Assembly (NCBI GenBank): GCA_016706595.1 | Contig: JADJJH010000002.1 | Location: 186,001 to 250,000 of the forward strand | DNA from: Bacteroidota bacterium | GTDB taxonomy: Bacteria > Bacteroidota > Bacteroidia > Chitinophagales > Chitinophagaceae | DNA: 64,000 bases | Direction: 5' to 3' | In this document: piece by piece, positions 1-8,095 of the stretch | Layout of the letters: each line of letters starts with the position of its first letter | Position numbering within the stretch: the first letter of the stretch is position 1 | The notes under the pieces: model-generated | Told to the model about the DNA's origin: nothing | What the model saw: the letters and a program-made list of their open reading frames with translations, nothing else | Databases searched by the model: none | Translations under genes and position numbers: made by a program

Positions 1-1076
1 AAACGGCTGATGAGTACAATGTATTGATGGAAGCTTGGAAAAAAATTGGCAAGGTGCCGATGGAAAAGAGTGAAGAAGTTTGGCAAGCCTTTTTAGCACC
101 GAAGAATTTCTTTTACGAACAAAAAAATAATCACTTCTCAAAAATAAAAGTACAACTCGAAGATAATCATGCGCGTAAAATGGCGATTGTATCACGTGCC
201 GAAGAATTGCAAAATTCGATGGATTTCGAAAATGCAACTACCGAGTATATGGAGATGTTTGAAGAGTGGAAAAAAATAGGACGTGTACCTAAAGAATATG
301 GCGACGATGCCTGGGAACGTTTTCAAAAAGCAAAAAAACAATTCTTTGATCGTAAGGATGAAAACCGTGAAAAAAGAAAACAAGAATTGTCAAAAGATAT
401 TAAAGATCGTTACGAAAGAAACCGTTCGTTTTATAATAGAATAAGTCGCGATTTACAACGCGAAGAATCTCTACTATTTGATATTCAAGATCGAATCGAA
501 AACTTACCGCCTACTTTACGTTCGTACGAAAAACGTGAAGAGTATAAAGAAGTGATGGAAGAAATTAGAGCTAAGGTTGAAGAGTTAAAAGAAAAAGCCA
601 AAGAACTCAAAGAGAAGATGTTTGCCGATGAAAGAGAAATGAGTCAGATTATGCGTGGACCGAAAAAGAAATACGACCACTCACAAGATGCTAAAAAAAA
701 TCAGACGCCAAAAATCAAGCAAGCTAAACCGGTAGATGAAACCAATACAGTTGACACGAATGAAAGTGCACCTGAAATAGTAAACGAAACACCTATTGCA
801 GCTGAAGAAAATACTGAAGCACCTCAAGCAGTAACAGAAGTTGTTACAAATGAAGTTACACCTGAACCTATTGCCGAAATTAAAGAAGTAGTTGAAGAAG
901 TGCAAGCGCCGGTTGCTGTTGCAGAAATCGTTGAGGCACCTCAGGCAGTTGTTGAAGAAATACAAGTTCAAGAAGTTGTGGCAGAAGCAGAACCTATTGT
1001 TGACATCAATCCAAGCGTTGAATCAATAACAGAACCAACCCCGGAAGCTACCGACGAAACCAATCCTCAAGCATAA
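1..1076 (+). CDS. DUF349 domain protein, 5' end cut by window
   Basis: The reading frame is open from the first bases (in-frame codons begin at base 3), so the gene starts upstream of the window; the first ATG in view (27) is internal. The visible part holds charged helical repeats with the signature WKKIGKVP / WKKIGRVP and a following WxxF, typical of DUF349. A long Lys/Glu coiled-coil stretch follows (about residues 115-215), then an acidic tail of roughly 125 residues rich in Val, Glu, Pro and Ala that looks disordered. DUF349 proteins are cytoplasmic and poorly understood. Leucine dehydrogenase follows after 19 bases on the same strand and may be co-transcribed. The family call is firm; the function is unknown. 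Confidence 0.85.
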   Translation, partial: TADEYNVLMEAWKKIGKVPMEKSEEVWQAFLAPKNFFYEQKNNHFSKIKVQLEDNHARKMAIVSRAEELQNSMDFENATTEYMEMFEEWKKIGRVPKEYGDDAWERFQKAKKQFFDRKDENREKRKQELSKDIKDRYERNRSFYNRISRDLQREESLLFDIQDRIENLPPTLRSYEKREEYKEVMEEIRAKVEELKEKAKELKEKMFADEREMSQIMRGPKKKYDHSQDAKKNQTPKIKQAKPVDETNTVDTNESAPEIVNETPIAAEENTEAPQAVTEVVTNEVTPEPIAEIKEVVEEVQAPVAVAEIVEAPQAVVEEIQVQEVVAEAEPIVDINPSVESITEPTPEATDETNPQA

Positions 1077-1095
1077 AATATAAATACCCTATAGC

Positions 1096-2166
1096 ATGTC
1101 GAATAAAGTATTTGAATTGATGAAAGAAATGGAACACGAGCAAGTTGTTTTTTGCCATGATCCAAATTCTAACCTAAAAGCCATCATTGCTATCCATAAT
1201 ACTACTTTAGGTCCTGCCTTGGGCGGTACCCGTATGTGGAATTATAATTCAGATGATGATGCGGTTTTAGATGCATTGCGTTTATCACGTGGCATGACTT
1301 ACAAAGCCGCTATTTCGGGTTTAAACCTCGGTGGTGGTAAAGCGGTAATTATTGGCGATCCTGCTTTAAAAGGTGAAGCTTTATGGCGCCGATACGGGAA
1401 GTTTGTAGATTCATTAAACGGAAAATACATTACTGCCGAAGATGTAAATACCTCGGCGGCCGATATGGAATTTATTTATCAAGAAACGAAACATGTAACC
1501 GGTATCCCTGAATATATGGGTGGTAGCGGCGACCCTTCTCCGTTTACTGCTTATGGCGTTTTTGTGGGGATGAAAGCCTGCGCACATAAACAATGGGGTA
1601 ATGATAATTTATCGGGTAAAAAAATAATGGTACAAGGGGTTGGACATGTGGGTCAATACCTTGTTGGGCATTTAATTGATGAAGGTGCTAAAGTATATAT
1701 CACCGATATTAATAAAGATCGAATTAAAGAAACCACCGATAAATATAATGTTGAATTTGTTGAGCCTGCCGACATGCTCAATGTGGATATGGATATTTAT
1801 GCGCCATGTGCTTTAGGTGCTACCGTAAATTCCGATTCGATACCAAAATTAAAATGTGCGGTAATTGCCGGCGCGGCGAATAATCAATTGGCCGAAGAAA
1901 AAGTGCATGGTCGCCAACTTATTGAAAGAGGTATTATTTATGCGCCCGATTTTTTAATTAACGCCGGGGGATTAGTGAACGTAGCTGCCGAAGCAAGTGG
2001 TTCATATAATCGCGAAAAAGTTACCAAAGACGTTGAAAAAATTTACGATCGTATCCTAGATATTTTTGATTTATCGGGTAAAGAAAATATTACAACCCAA
2101 GAAGCTGCTATGCGCATTGCACAAAAGCGAATTGATGATATCGCGAATGTGAAGGCGAGGTTGTAG
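1096..2166 (+). CDS. Leucine dehydrogenase (Glu/Leu/Phe/Val dehydrogenase family)
   Basis: This cytoplasmic enzyme would reversibly deaminate branched-chain amino acids with NAD+ to give 2-oxo acids and ammonium. At 356 residues it has the usual leucine dehydrogenase length, shorter than glutamate dehydrogenases. The substrate-binding lysine sits in MTYKAAI (Lys70) and the catalytic lysine in GGGKAVI (Lys82). The Rossmann glycine motif GVGHVGQYL follows near residue 180 and the NAAN-type motif AGAANNQL near residue 260. The start at 1096 is the only good one, 19 bases after the DUF349 stop. In this phylum the enzyme commonly serves branched-chain amino acid degradation and branched fatty acid precursor supply; that role is inferred from the family. 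Confidence 0.93.
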   Translation: MSNKVFELMKEMEHEQVVFCHDPNSNLKAIIAIHNTTLGPALGGTRMWNYNSDDDAVLDALRLSRGMTYKAAISGLNLGGGKAVIIGDPALKGEALWRRYGKFVDSLNGKYITAEDVNTSAADMEFIYQETKHVTGIPEYMGGSGDPSPFTAYGVFVGMKACAHKQWGNDNLSGKKIMVQGVGHVGQYLVGHLIDEGAKVYITDINKDRIKETTDKYNVEFVEPADMLNVDMDIYAPCALGATVNSDSIPKLKCAVIAGAANNQLAEEKVHGRQLIERGIIYAPDFLINAGGLVNVAAEASGSYNREKVTKDVEKIYDRILDIFDLSGKENITTQEAAMRIAQKRIDDIANVKARL

Positions 2167-2206
2167 TCACTTCTCCATCTCTGCATTTTATCGTTTGAGA
2201 ATTTAA

Positions 2207-2240
2207 TTGTATTTCTGCTTTTAGAAGTGCCTTACTTTTG
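2207..2240 (+). promoter_or_regulatory. Bacteroidota-type promoter for the DODA dioxygenase
   Basis: TACTTTTG at 2233-2240 matches the TAnnTTTG -7 box, and TTG at 2207-2209 lies 23 nt upstream. Transcription from here would start near 2245, which argues for the ATG at 2289 as the start codon rather than an upstream in-frame codon at 2238. Confidence 0.6.
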
Positions 2241-2288
2241 TTTACTGAACTAGTGAATATATTTCTTCTTCAGCGAAATGAAAATCTA

Positions 2289-3173
2289 ATGGACAGAAAA
2301 AAATTCTTACAAAGTTTGGCAATACTTCCTATTGCTGCATCAGCCATGAAACTCAATGCACTTGAATCGTTTACAGACAAACTTCCATCAACCGAAAAAA
2401 TGCCTACTTTATTTTTAGGTCATGGTAGTCCGATGAATGCCATTGAAGAAAATGAATTTGTCAATGGTTTCCGCAAAGCGGGAAATGAAATTCCAAAACC
2501 AAAAGCTATACTTTGTGTATCGGCTCATTGGGAAACCAAAGGAAGTTTTGTAACCGCAGTTGAACATCCAAAAACCATACACGATTTTGGTGGTTTTCCG
2601 CAAGCCTTGTTTGATGTGCAATATCCCGCACCCGGCTCACCTGCCTTAGCCAAAGAAGTGAAAGAGTTGGTGAAGAAAACTGAGATTGGACTCGATGAAA
2701 AATGGGGACTCGATCATGGGGCATGGTCGGTTATTAAACATATGTATCCCAAAGCCGATATACCGGTTTTACAACTCAGTATCGATTATACTCAAAACGC
2801 ACAATATCATTATAATCTTGCCAAAGAAATTGCTGCTTTACGAAGCAAGGGCATTTTAATTGTGGGTAGCGGAAATATGGTACATAATTTGGGCTTGGTG
2901 GCTTGGGATAAAATGCAAACCGATAATTATGCTTACGAATGGGCCGATGATGCGAGCAAAAAAATGAAACAATGTATATTGGACGGAAATCATCAATCAT
3001 TAATTGATTTTAAGTCACAAGGCAAATCGTTTGATTTAGCGATTCCTACACCGGAACATTATCTTCCCTTATTGTATGTATTAGCACTAAAAGAAAAAAA
3101 TGAAAGCGTAAGTTTGTTTAATGATAAAGCAGTGGCTGGTTCGTTGAGCATGACATCGGTGAAGATTGGATGA
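2289..3173 (+). CDS. ygiD: DODA-type extradiol ring-opening dioxygenase, YgiD-like
   Basis: This is a member of the class III extradiol dioxygenase family that includes plant 4,5-DOPA dioxygenase and E. coli YgiD. The fold markers are clear: FLGHGSPMNAI near the N-terminus, SAHWET, HDFGGFP, and DHGAWSV, together supplying the histidines that bind the catalytic metal. I place the start at MDRKKFLQSL (295 residues) because the promoter box overlaps the upstream extension. The N-terminus (FLQSLAILPIAASA) is hydrophobic and resembles a short exported or Tat-like leader without a twin arginine, so location is uncertain. A pirin gene follows 86 bases downstream; both families handle aromatic or flavonoid-like substrates, but the natural substrate here is unknown. 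Confidence 0.87.
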   Translation: MDRKKFLQSLAILPIAASAMKLNALESFTDKLPSTEKMPTLFLGHGSPMNAIEENEFVNGFRKAGNEIPKPKAILCVSAHWETKGSFVTAVEHPKTIHDFGGFPQALFDVQYPAPGSPALAKEVKELVKKTEIGLDEKWGLDHGAWSVIKHMYPKADIPVLQLSIDYTQNAQYHYNLAKEIAALRSKGILIVGSGNMVHNLGLVAWDKMQTDNYAYEWADDASKKMKQCILDGNHQSLIDFKSQGKSFDLAIPTPEHYLPLLYVLALKEKNESVSLFNDKAVAGSLSMTSVKIG

Positions 3174-3180
3174 AATGAAG

Positions 3181-3240
3181 GGGTTTGGGGAACGGGGTTC
3201 GGGGTTCGGAGGAAATTCGAAGATTGAAGACTGAGGATTC
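3181..3240. repeat. Dispersed intergenic word repeats (GGGGTTCG and GAAGATTGAAG types)
   Basis: This spacer is built of degenerate tandem words: GGGGTTCGGGGTTCGG around 3194-3209 followed by GAAGATTGAAGACTGAGG around 3219-3236. The same two words recur in other intergenic spaces of the window (for example 3980-4050, 31855-31890, 33040-33080) and nowhere in the coding regions that I read. Confidence 0.65.
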
Positions 3241-3259
3241 AAACAAATAACAATTACAT

Positions 3260-3976
3260 ATGGCAAAAACAGTATTACACAAAGCTGAAACTAGAGGCGA
3301 CGCAAATCATGGATGGTTACAAAGCAAACACAGTTTTAGCTTTGCAAGTTATTATAATCCCGAACGTATGCACTTTGGTGTGTTGCGGGTTTTAAATGAT
3401 GATACCGTAGCGGCAGGTATGGGTTTTGGTACACATCCTCACGATAATATGGAAATCATTTCGATACCCTTAGAAGGTGAACTTGAACATAAAGACAGCA
3501 TGGGAAATGTGACGGTAATTAGAGAAGGCGATATACAAATTATGAGCGCCGGTACCGGTGTTCAACATAGCGAATACAATAAAAGTAAAGAACATCAAGT
3601 GAAGTTTTTACAAATCTGGATTTTCCCAAATCAAAAAAATGTTCAGCCTCGTTACGATCAAATAACTTTACAAAAAGAAGATCGAAAAAATAAATTGCAA
3701 CAAATTGTGTCACCCAATGCAAACGATGAAGGTGTTTGGATACATCAAAATGCATGGTTTCATGTAGCCGATTTTGAGAAAGGAACCAATATCGAATACA
3801 AACTAAAAGCTAGCGGTAATGGTATTTATATTTTTAATTTGAAAGGAGATATTCTCATCAACGAACAGGCTTTACAAACCCGAGATGGATATGGCATTTG
3901 GGATACAGATGCAATTACAATGAGTGCTGAAACGGATGCTGAATTATTGATTATGGAAGTGCCAATGGGGAATTAG
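3260..3976 (+). CDS. Pirin family protein (YhhW/quercetin dioxygenase-like)
   Basis: A 238-residue bicupin of normal length for bacterial pirins. The N-terminal cupin carries the pirin signature: WLQSKHSFSFASYYNPE, then HFGVLRVLNDD, then THPHDNMEIISIPLEGELEHKDSMGN, and GTGVQHSEYN. The histidines in HPHDN, the Glu of MEII and the HSE histidine form the metal site known in E. coli YhhW and human pirin. Some members cleave quercetin with oxygen; others act as redox sensors, so the reaction here is not certain. No signal peptide, so it should be cytoplasmic. It follows the DODA-type dioxygenase in the same direction, with word repeats between them. Confidence 0.93.
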   Translation: MAKTVLHKAETRGDANHGWLQSKHSFSFASYYNPERMHFGVLRVLNDDTVAAGMGFGTHPHDNMEIISIPLEGELEHKDSMGNVTVIREGDIQIMSAGTGVQHSEYNKSKEHQVKFLQIWIFPNQKNVQPRYDQITLQKEDRKNKLQQIVSPNANDEGVWIHQNAWFHVADFEKGTNIEYKLKASGNGIYIFNLKGDILINEQALQTRDGYGIWDTDAITMSAETDAELLIMEVPMGN

Positions 3977-3979
3977 GAT

Positions 3980-4050
3980 GACGGGGATTGGGGTGCGAGG
4001 TTCGGGGTTCGCTGGTTGTACTTACGAGTGAAATTGAAGACTGAAAATTG
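3980..4050. repeat. Second block of intergenic word repeats between convergent genes
   Basis: Between the pirin stop and the end of the convergent DUF3108 gene the spacer reads GAGGTTCGGGGTTCGC and then GAAATTGAAGACTGAAAATTG, the same two word types as at 3181-3240 in the same order and orientation. Confidence 0.6.
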
Positions 4051-4056
4051 ATTTCA

Positions 4057-4863
4057 TCATTCTTCAAATTTCAAAGCATTCACTAATCCTGAATAAGAAG
4101 TCAAATCAACTTTTAATGACCCAAATAAAATTTCTGCTTTCGCGCGAATAGGGATATGGTTTTTATCATCCGAAAGCCAAACCACTAAATCTTCTTCGTG
4201 TTTAAAAATTCTTCCCTTTTGTAAAACCGGGACAAACTTCAAGCATTTAATTTTTCCAAAATCGGTTTTGATAGTTTCTTTTCCTTTAAACTTAATTTGT
4301 AAATTATACATTTCACCATCTACAATGGAAGGCACGGTAAAAATTTGATTCTCTTTTGCTGCGCCCAAGTTCATGGTTCTTGCTAAAAAAAATCCGGATA
4401 ACATATCTTGTGTATTCTCCCAAATCGAATAGGTTTTTCCATGATTGGTAACTTTTTTTGTTTGATGATTGAAGTAATAATCTTGCGTCATTTTATAACC
4501 GCCCTCATCCACTCTACGTACAAAATACCAAGGTATTAATGCTTCTTCATCGATATAAGATTCATATCGATCGCGTACTTTAAAAAAGAAATCAAAAGCA
4601 CCTCTCGATTTGCCGCTACCAATTACATGAAAGGTATTTCGCCCATTAAACTTTTTGTTTTCTTGCGTCACTTCGATACTAGCATTTACCGCATCAATGA
4701 ATCCATAATGAATACGGTAATTTAATTTTTCACCTCGTTTAAATGCTTGATTTTGCACTTTAGGATAAACTATTTGCGCAGCCACAAATAAAGGAAGTGG
4801 CATCAACATGAAAAGGAATATCACTGCGCTCAATTTCATTAGTTTCTTTTTGTTGTTTTTCAT
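4057..4863 (-). CDS. DUF3108 domain protein, exported
   Basis: A 268-residue protein with an N-terminal hydrophobic segment (LSAVIFLFMLMPLPLFVAAQ) that looks like a Sec signal peptide with cleavage near VAAQ. The rest matches DUF3108: FKRGEKLNYRIHYGFIDA at the N-terminal side, then FFFKVRDRYESYID, the pair WYFVRRVDEGGY, and a C-terminal half with LVVWLSDDKNHIPIRAKAEI. DUF3108 proteins are periplasmic and of unknown function, with a beta-rich fold. Start ATG at 4863. It stands alone between convergent pirin and a same-strand exported protein. The family call rests on motif memory; no role can be deduced. Confidence 0.82.
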   Translation of the reverse strand: MKNNKKKLMKLSAVIFLFMLMPLPLFVAAQIVYPKVQNQAFKRGEKLNYRIHYGFIDAVNASIEVTQENKKFNGRNTFHVIGSGKSRGAFDFFFKVRDRYESYIDEEALIPWYFVRRVDEGGYKMTQDYYFNHQTKKVTNHGKTYSIWENTQDMLSGFFLARTMNLGAAKENQIFTVPSIVDGEMYNLQIKFKGKETIKTDFGKIKCLKFVPVLQKGRIFKHEEDLVVWLSDDKNHIPIRAKAEILFGSLKVDLTSYSGLVNALKFEE

Positions 4864-4989
4864 TTGTCTTTCCGAAGTTTACAGTCGGGATTATTTGCCA
4901 TAAAAAATATCGTTCAATGGTAGGCTATCATCATGCCTTAATTCAGCAATTTTCTTTTTGTAAATATATTGTCTGCTATGCTTAGGTAT

Positions 4990-6144
4990 TTAGTTTTTCT
5001 TTTTTGAATTTGTTAATTTAAGTAAAGAAAAATCGTGTTTATAGGTAAAGTAAACTGAGTATGAATAGGAAAGTAATTGTTTGTTGAGATGATAATAGGG
5101 TTCAAATCGAACATCCACATCCAAGGCATCAAATACTCGATGCTGATACAATAATCTTAACAAAACTAAATCTCTGCTAGCTTCTGTATAACCTGGTTTG
5201 CCATAACTTGTTGCAGCACATTGAAATAATTCGCCACCTCGTGCTGCCATATAATTATTGCCCGACCAATAGGCAGCCGACAGGCTAATATCATATTTAG
5301 TTTTGCATCCGATGTTTACATAATAAGCCTTTCCGTTTTCAAATACTTGTCTTTTACTTGGCGATAAATCTTGGTATAACATTACATAATTCTGCATAAA
5401 GAAATGGGTAATAAAAGCATGCTCGTTCTGAGATTTTTTTTCTATCACTAAACCACTGGCTACATTCACTAAGGTTTTTAGCGCTGTGGTATCTATATCT
5501 ATTTGTCCGCCCTGATGGGTAACCAAACCTTGTAATGGCAATTTTATTTGTAAGCCTTTTTTATTTTTTAAGAGAAGTAATTCAGAGGAATGACCTGCCG
5601 AAAATTGTTCTTGAAAATTGGATCCTAAATATTCCATCACTTCCCAATTGATCCATGTATCAGACCAAAATTTTTGTTTCTCAGTTTTAAATTGCAAACC
5701 GTTTTCGAGATGATTCAACATCAAACGTTCGTAATTATAAATAGGTTCAATTAGTCGATGCGAAACATTTCCTTCTATATTTCCCATAATCACTCGGTAT
5801 CCATTTTTTTGTAATTGTATAGAAAATACCGGCGCTATTTTATTCATGTTATCCTGCCCAAAATCTTTTCGTAGGTACAAACCTGCAGTGATTTTAGTAT
5901 TTTTATTAGGCATATAATTCAATGCAGTTTGCAATTGCGTGCCAAATAAAGTATAACCGGTTGTAATCTCTTCGAAGTATTCGTTGTTTTTGAAAAAGGT
6001 ATTTTCATATACTGAAAGCGATAAAACATTCGACATGCTGTCGATCGGTTTTGAACTATTTTCGAGCAATGCATTATCAATTTGCGATTGACTTTCGAAA
6101 CAGAACGCATTTAGTAAAGTGAGTAATATAAATTTTTTAAACAA
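4990..6144 (-). CDS. Beta-rich exported protein, possible outer-membrane barrel
   Basis: I do not recognise the family. The 384-residue product begins MFKKFILLTLLNAFCFESQSQ, a plausible signal peptide; the start codon at 6144 is TTG, with no ATG nearby. The remainder alternates polar and hydrophobic residues with many aromatic Tyr/Phe/Trp positions and short turns (for example YYVNIGCKTKYDISLSAAYW and FEPYYHLNKQLLSYSYSVYF), as expected for strands of an outer-membrane barrel. Near the C-terminus, VLLRLLYQHRVFDALDVDVRFEPYY resembles the final strands of such barrels. It may share transcription with the DUF3108 gene 126 bases downstream. Function unknown. Confidence 0.7.
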   Translation of the reverse strand: MFKKFILLTLLNAFCFESQSQIDNALLENSSKPIDSMSNVLSLSVYENTFFKNNEYFEEITTGYTLFGTQLQTALNYMPNKNTKITAGLYLRKDFGQDNMNKIAPVFSIQLQKNGYRVIMGNIEGNVSHRLIEPIYNYERLMLNHLENGLQFKTEKQKFWSDTWINWEVMEYLGSNFQEQFSAGHSSELLLLKNKKGLQIKLPLQGLVTHQGGQIDIDTTALKTLVNVASGLVIEKKSQNEHAFITHFFMQNYVMLYQDLSPSKRQVFENGKAYYVNIGCKTKYDISLSAAYWSGNNYMAARGGELFQCAATSYGKPGYTEASRDLVLLRLLYQHRVFDALDVDVRFEPYYHLNKQLLSYSYSVYFTYKHDFSLLKLTNSKKKN

Positions 6145-6257
6145 GGGGTAAGAATTTGTTTGGTGAAGATAGAAATTCCCGAATAGATGTTTTGCATAAA
6201 TATGAAAAATACATTTGTCGTAACTTTTAATTTCTTGTTTACCATCAAACTGAACGA

Positions 6258-6285
6258 TTGGAGTGGCTTTTTAAAATTATATTTG
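6258..6285 (+). promoter_or_regulatory. Promoter giving a leaderless kinase-RapZ mRNA
   Basis: TATATTTG at 6278-6285 is a perfect TAnnTTTG box with TTG at 6258-6260, 17 nt upstream. Only four bases separate the box from the ATG at 6290, so the transcript should begin at or within a base or two of the start codon. Confidence 0.65.
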
Positions 6286-6289
6286 TGCC

Positions 6290-7702
6290 ATGTACAATTA
6301 CCTAAAGCAGTATTTCAAAGATCAATTGTTAGATATTGAAGCTTTACCCAAAGCCGGTTCGGATCGAAAATATTTTAGGGTAAAAACTACCGAACAAAAT
6401 TTTATTGCCTGTGAAAATTATAATGTTGAAGAAAACAAAGCCTTTTTCTATTATACCAAATTCTTTACCAAGCAAGGTATTCCTGTTCCCCAATTGATAG
6501 ATGTAAGTGAGGACCAATGTAAGTATATACAAACCGATGTAGGTCATCTGAGTTTGCTTGAAACTTTGCAAAGTGAAGGTTATACAGAAGAAGTAAAAGA
6601 GCTGTATAAAAAATCTTTGAAAGCCCTGGTAGATATGCAGATCTCCGGTAAGTCGCTTGAAGCAACTATGGGATATGGCAAGCAAAGTTTTGATAGGCAA
6701 ACGGTACTCGCCGACTTACATTATTTTAAATACTATTTTCTAGATCTTCATAAAATTATATACAATAAGTATGATTTGAATGTTGAATTTGAAAAAATGG
6801 CAGCACAAATTGGTAACCAAGTAGAAACCTATTTTATGTTCCGCGATTTTCAAGGGCGTAATATCTTAATACAAGATGAGCAACCACATTTTATCGATTA
6901 TCAAGGCGGCATGCCGGGTCCATTGCAATATGATATCGCCTCCTTATTATGGCAAGCTAAAGCGAATTTGCCGCATGAATGGAAACAAGAATTATATGCT
7001 TATTATTTGCATGCACTTCAACAAAAAATAAGGGTTGATGAAAAGGAATTTGAATCAACGTATTCTCGTATCGTGCTTATTCGTTTGTTGCAGGTTTTAG
7101 GTGCTTATGGTTTACGCGGTATGATTGAAAAACGAACTCATTTTTTAACTAGTATTCCGGCAGCACTTAAAAATATCACTTCATGGCTTTCACAATATGA
7201 ATTAGTTGATTATCCTGTTTTACATAGTGTTTTGCAATCGTTAGTGACTCAGATTCCGATGGATAAATATCAATTTCCACAAGCCAATGAGCAAACTAAA
7301 TTGAAGGTGCTTATACAAAGTTTTTCATTTAAAAAAGGTTTACCCGATGATGAAAGTGGAAACGGTGGAGGTTTTATTTTTGATTGTCGTGGCATTTTAA
7401 ATCCAGGTAGATTTGATGAATATAAAAAACTAACCGATCGTGATCAGCCGGTCATAGATTTTTTAGAATCGAAAACCAAAATCAACGAATTTTTATCGCA
7501 TGCAAAACAATGTGTTGATATTTCGATTGAAGATTATTTGCAACGTGATTTCGAAAATCTATTGATTAGTTTTGGATGTACCGGCGGACAACATCGTTCG
7601 GTGTATTGTGCTGATGCTATGGCAAAACACTTAAAAGAGAAATACAAACTCAATATTCAAGTTCAGCATATTATTCAAGATGCAAAGAATTGGGTGAATT
7701 AG
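6290..7702 (+). CDS. AmgK-like sugar kinase fused to RapZ C-terminal domain
   Basis: Two domains in 470 residues. Residues about 1-330 are an aminoglycoside-phosphotransferase fold like the N-acetylmuramate/GlcNAc kinase AmgK: the catalytic loop reads FRDFQGRNIL (Asp then Asn), the metal-binding segment FIDYQGG, followed by GPLQYDIASLLW as in AmgK. Residues about 345-470 are the RapZ C-terminal domain: SFSFKKGLPDDESGNGGGFIFDCR, the TDRDQPVIDFL segment and the hallmark ISFGCTGGQHRSVY. In E. coli RapZ this half binds glucosamine-6-phosphate and the sRNA GlmZ, but the P-loop kinase half is absent here and replaced by the APH domain. A cytoplasmic amino-sugar kinase or sensor in cell-wall recycling is inferred. 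No MurU-like nucleotidyltransferase lies beside it. Confidence 0.88.
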   Translation: MYNYLKQYFKDQLLDIEALPKAGSDRKYFRVKTTEQNFIACENYNVEENKAFFYYTKFFTKQGIPVPQLIDVSEDQCKYIQTDVGHLSLLETLQSEGYTEEVKELYKKSLKALVDMQISGKSLEATMGYGKQSFDRQTVLADLHYFKYYFLDLHKIIYNKYDLNVEFEKMAAQIGNQVETYFMFRDFQGRNILIQDEQPHFIDYQGGMPGPLQYDIASLLWQAKANLPHEWKQELYAYYLHALQQKIRVDEKEFESTYSRIVLIRLLQVLGAYGLRGMIEKRTHFLTSIPAALKNITSWLSQYELVDYPVLHSVLQSLVTQIPMDKYQFPQANEQTKLKVLIQSFSFKKGLPDDESGNGGGFIFDCRGILNPGRFDEYKKLTDRDQPVIDFLESKTKINEFLSHAKQCVDISIEDYLQRDFENLLISFGCTGGQHRSVYCADAMAKHLKEKYKLNIQVQHIIQDAKNWVN

Positions 7703-8095
7703 CATGAAGTTAAAATCATGAATTGGCGGTTGCGTAAGGGATAATAGCGAAAAGCTCCCGACACTTCGGCCGGGACAGGCCAAGGACTTGTGGCGGATGA
7801 GCCCAACCCCGAGGCAAGCCAAGTTGAATTTTCATGGGTACTAGATTACCATTTTAGGGTGCTTTCGGGGATACGCCCTCATAGACTTAACTAAACAACA
7901 GAAGCTTTCCAGAATGGTTGACTGCTTCAATTTGGATGACAATCTCAACATACTTTTCTGCTTTGAACAAGTATACAATTTGAACAAAACTCAATATTGT
8001 AACAATGCAACAAATTATCTCATTATCACATTATCATATTGTCATTACAAATCATCGGTATGTATTACATTTGCCCGCATTTTACTTGAATAAAT
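7703..8095. repeat. Gene-free spacer with a GC-rich structured element (7722-7826)
   Basis: About 390 bases without a convincing gene. Bases 7722-7826 are much richer in G and C than the surroundings and can fold locally: TCCCG (7756-7760) pairs with CGGGA (7771-7775), and two GGCC blocks are nearby. It resembles, from memory, GC-rich elements scattered between genes of many Bacteroidota, but I cannot confirm this. Bases 8008-8045 are a word repeat built on CATTATC. The ileS promoter box lies at 8066-8073. Confidence 0.5.
8066..8073 (+). promoter_or_regulatory. Promoter -7 box of ileS
   Basis: TACATTTG at 8066-8073 matches TAnnTTTG, 22 bases before the ATG at 8096. The nearest TTG upstream (8039-8041) is 24 nt away, slightly beyond the usual spacing. 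Confidence 0.5.
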
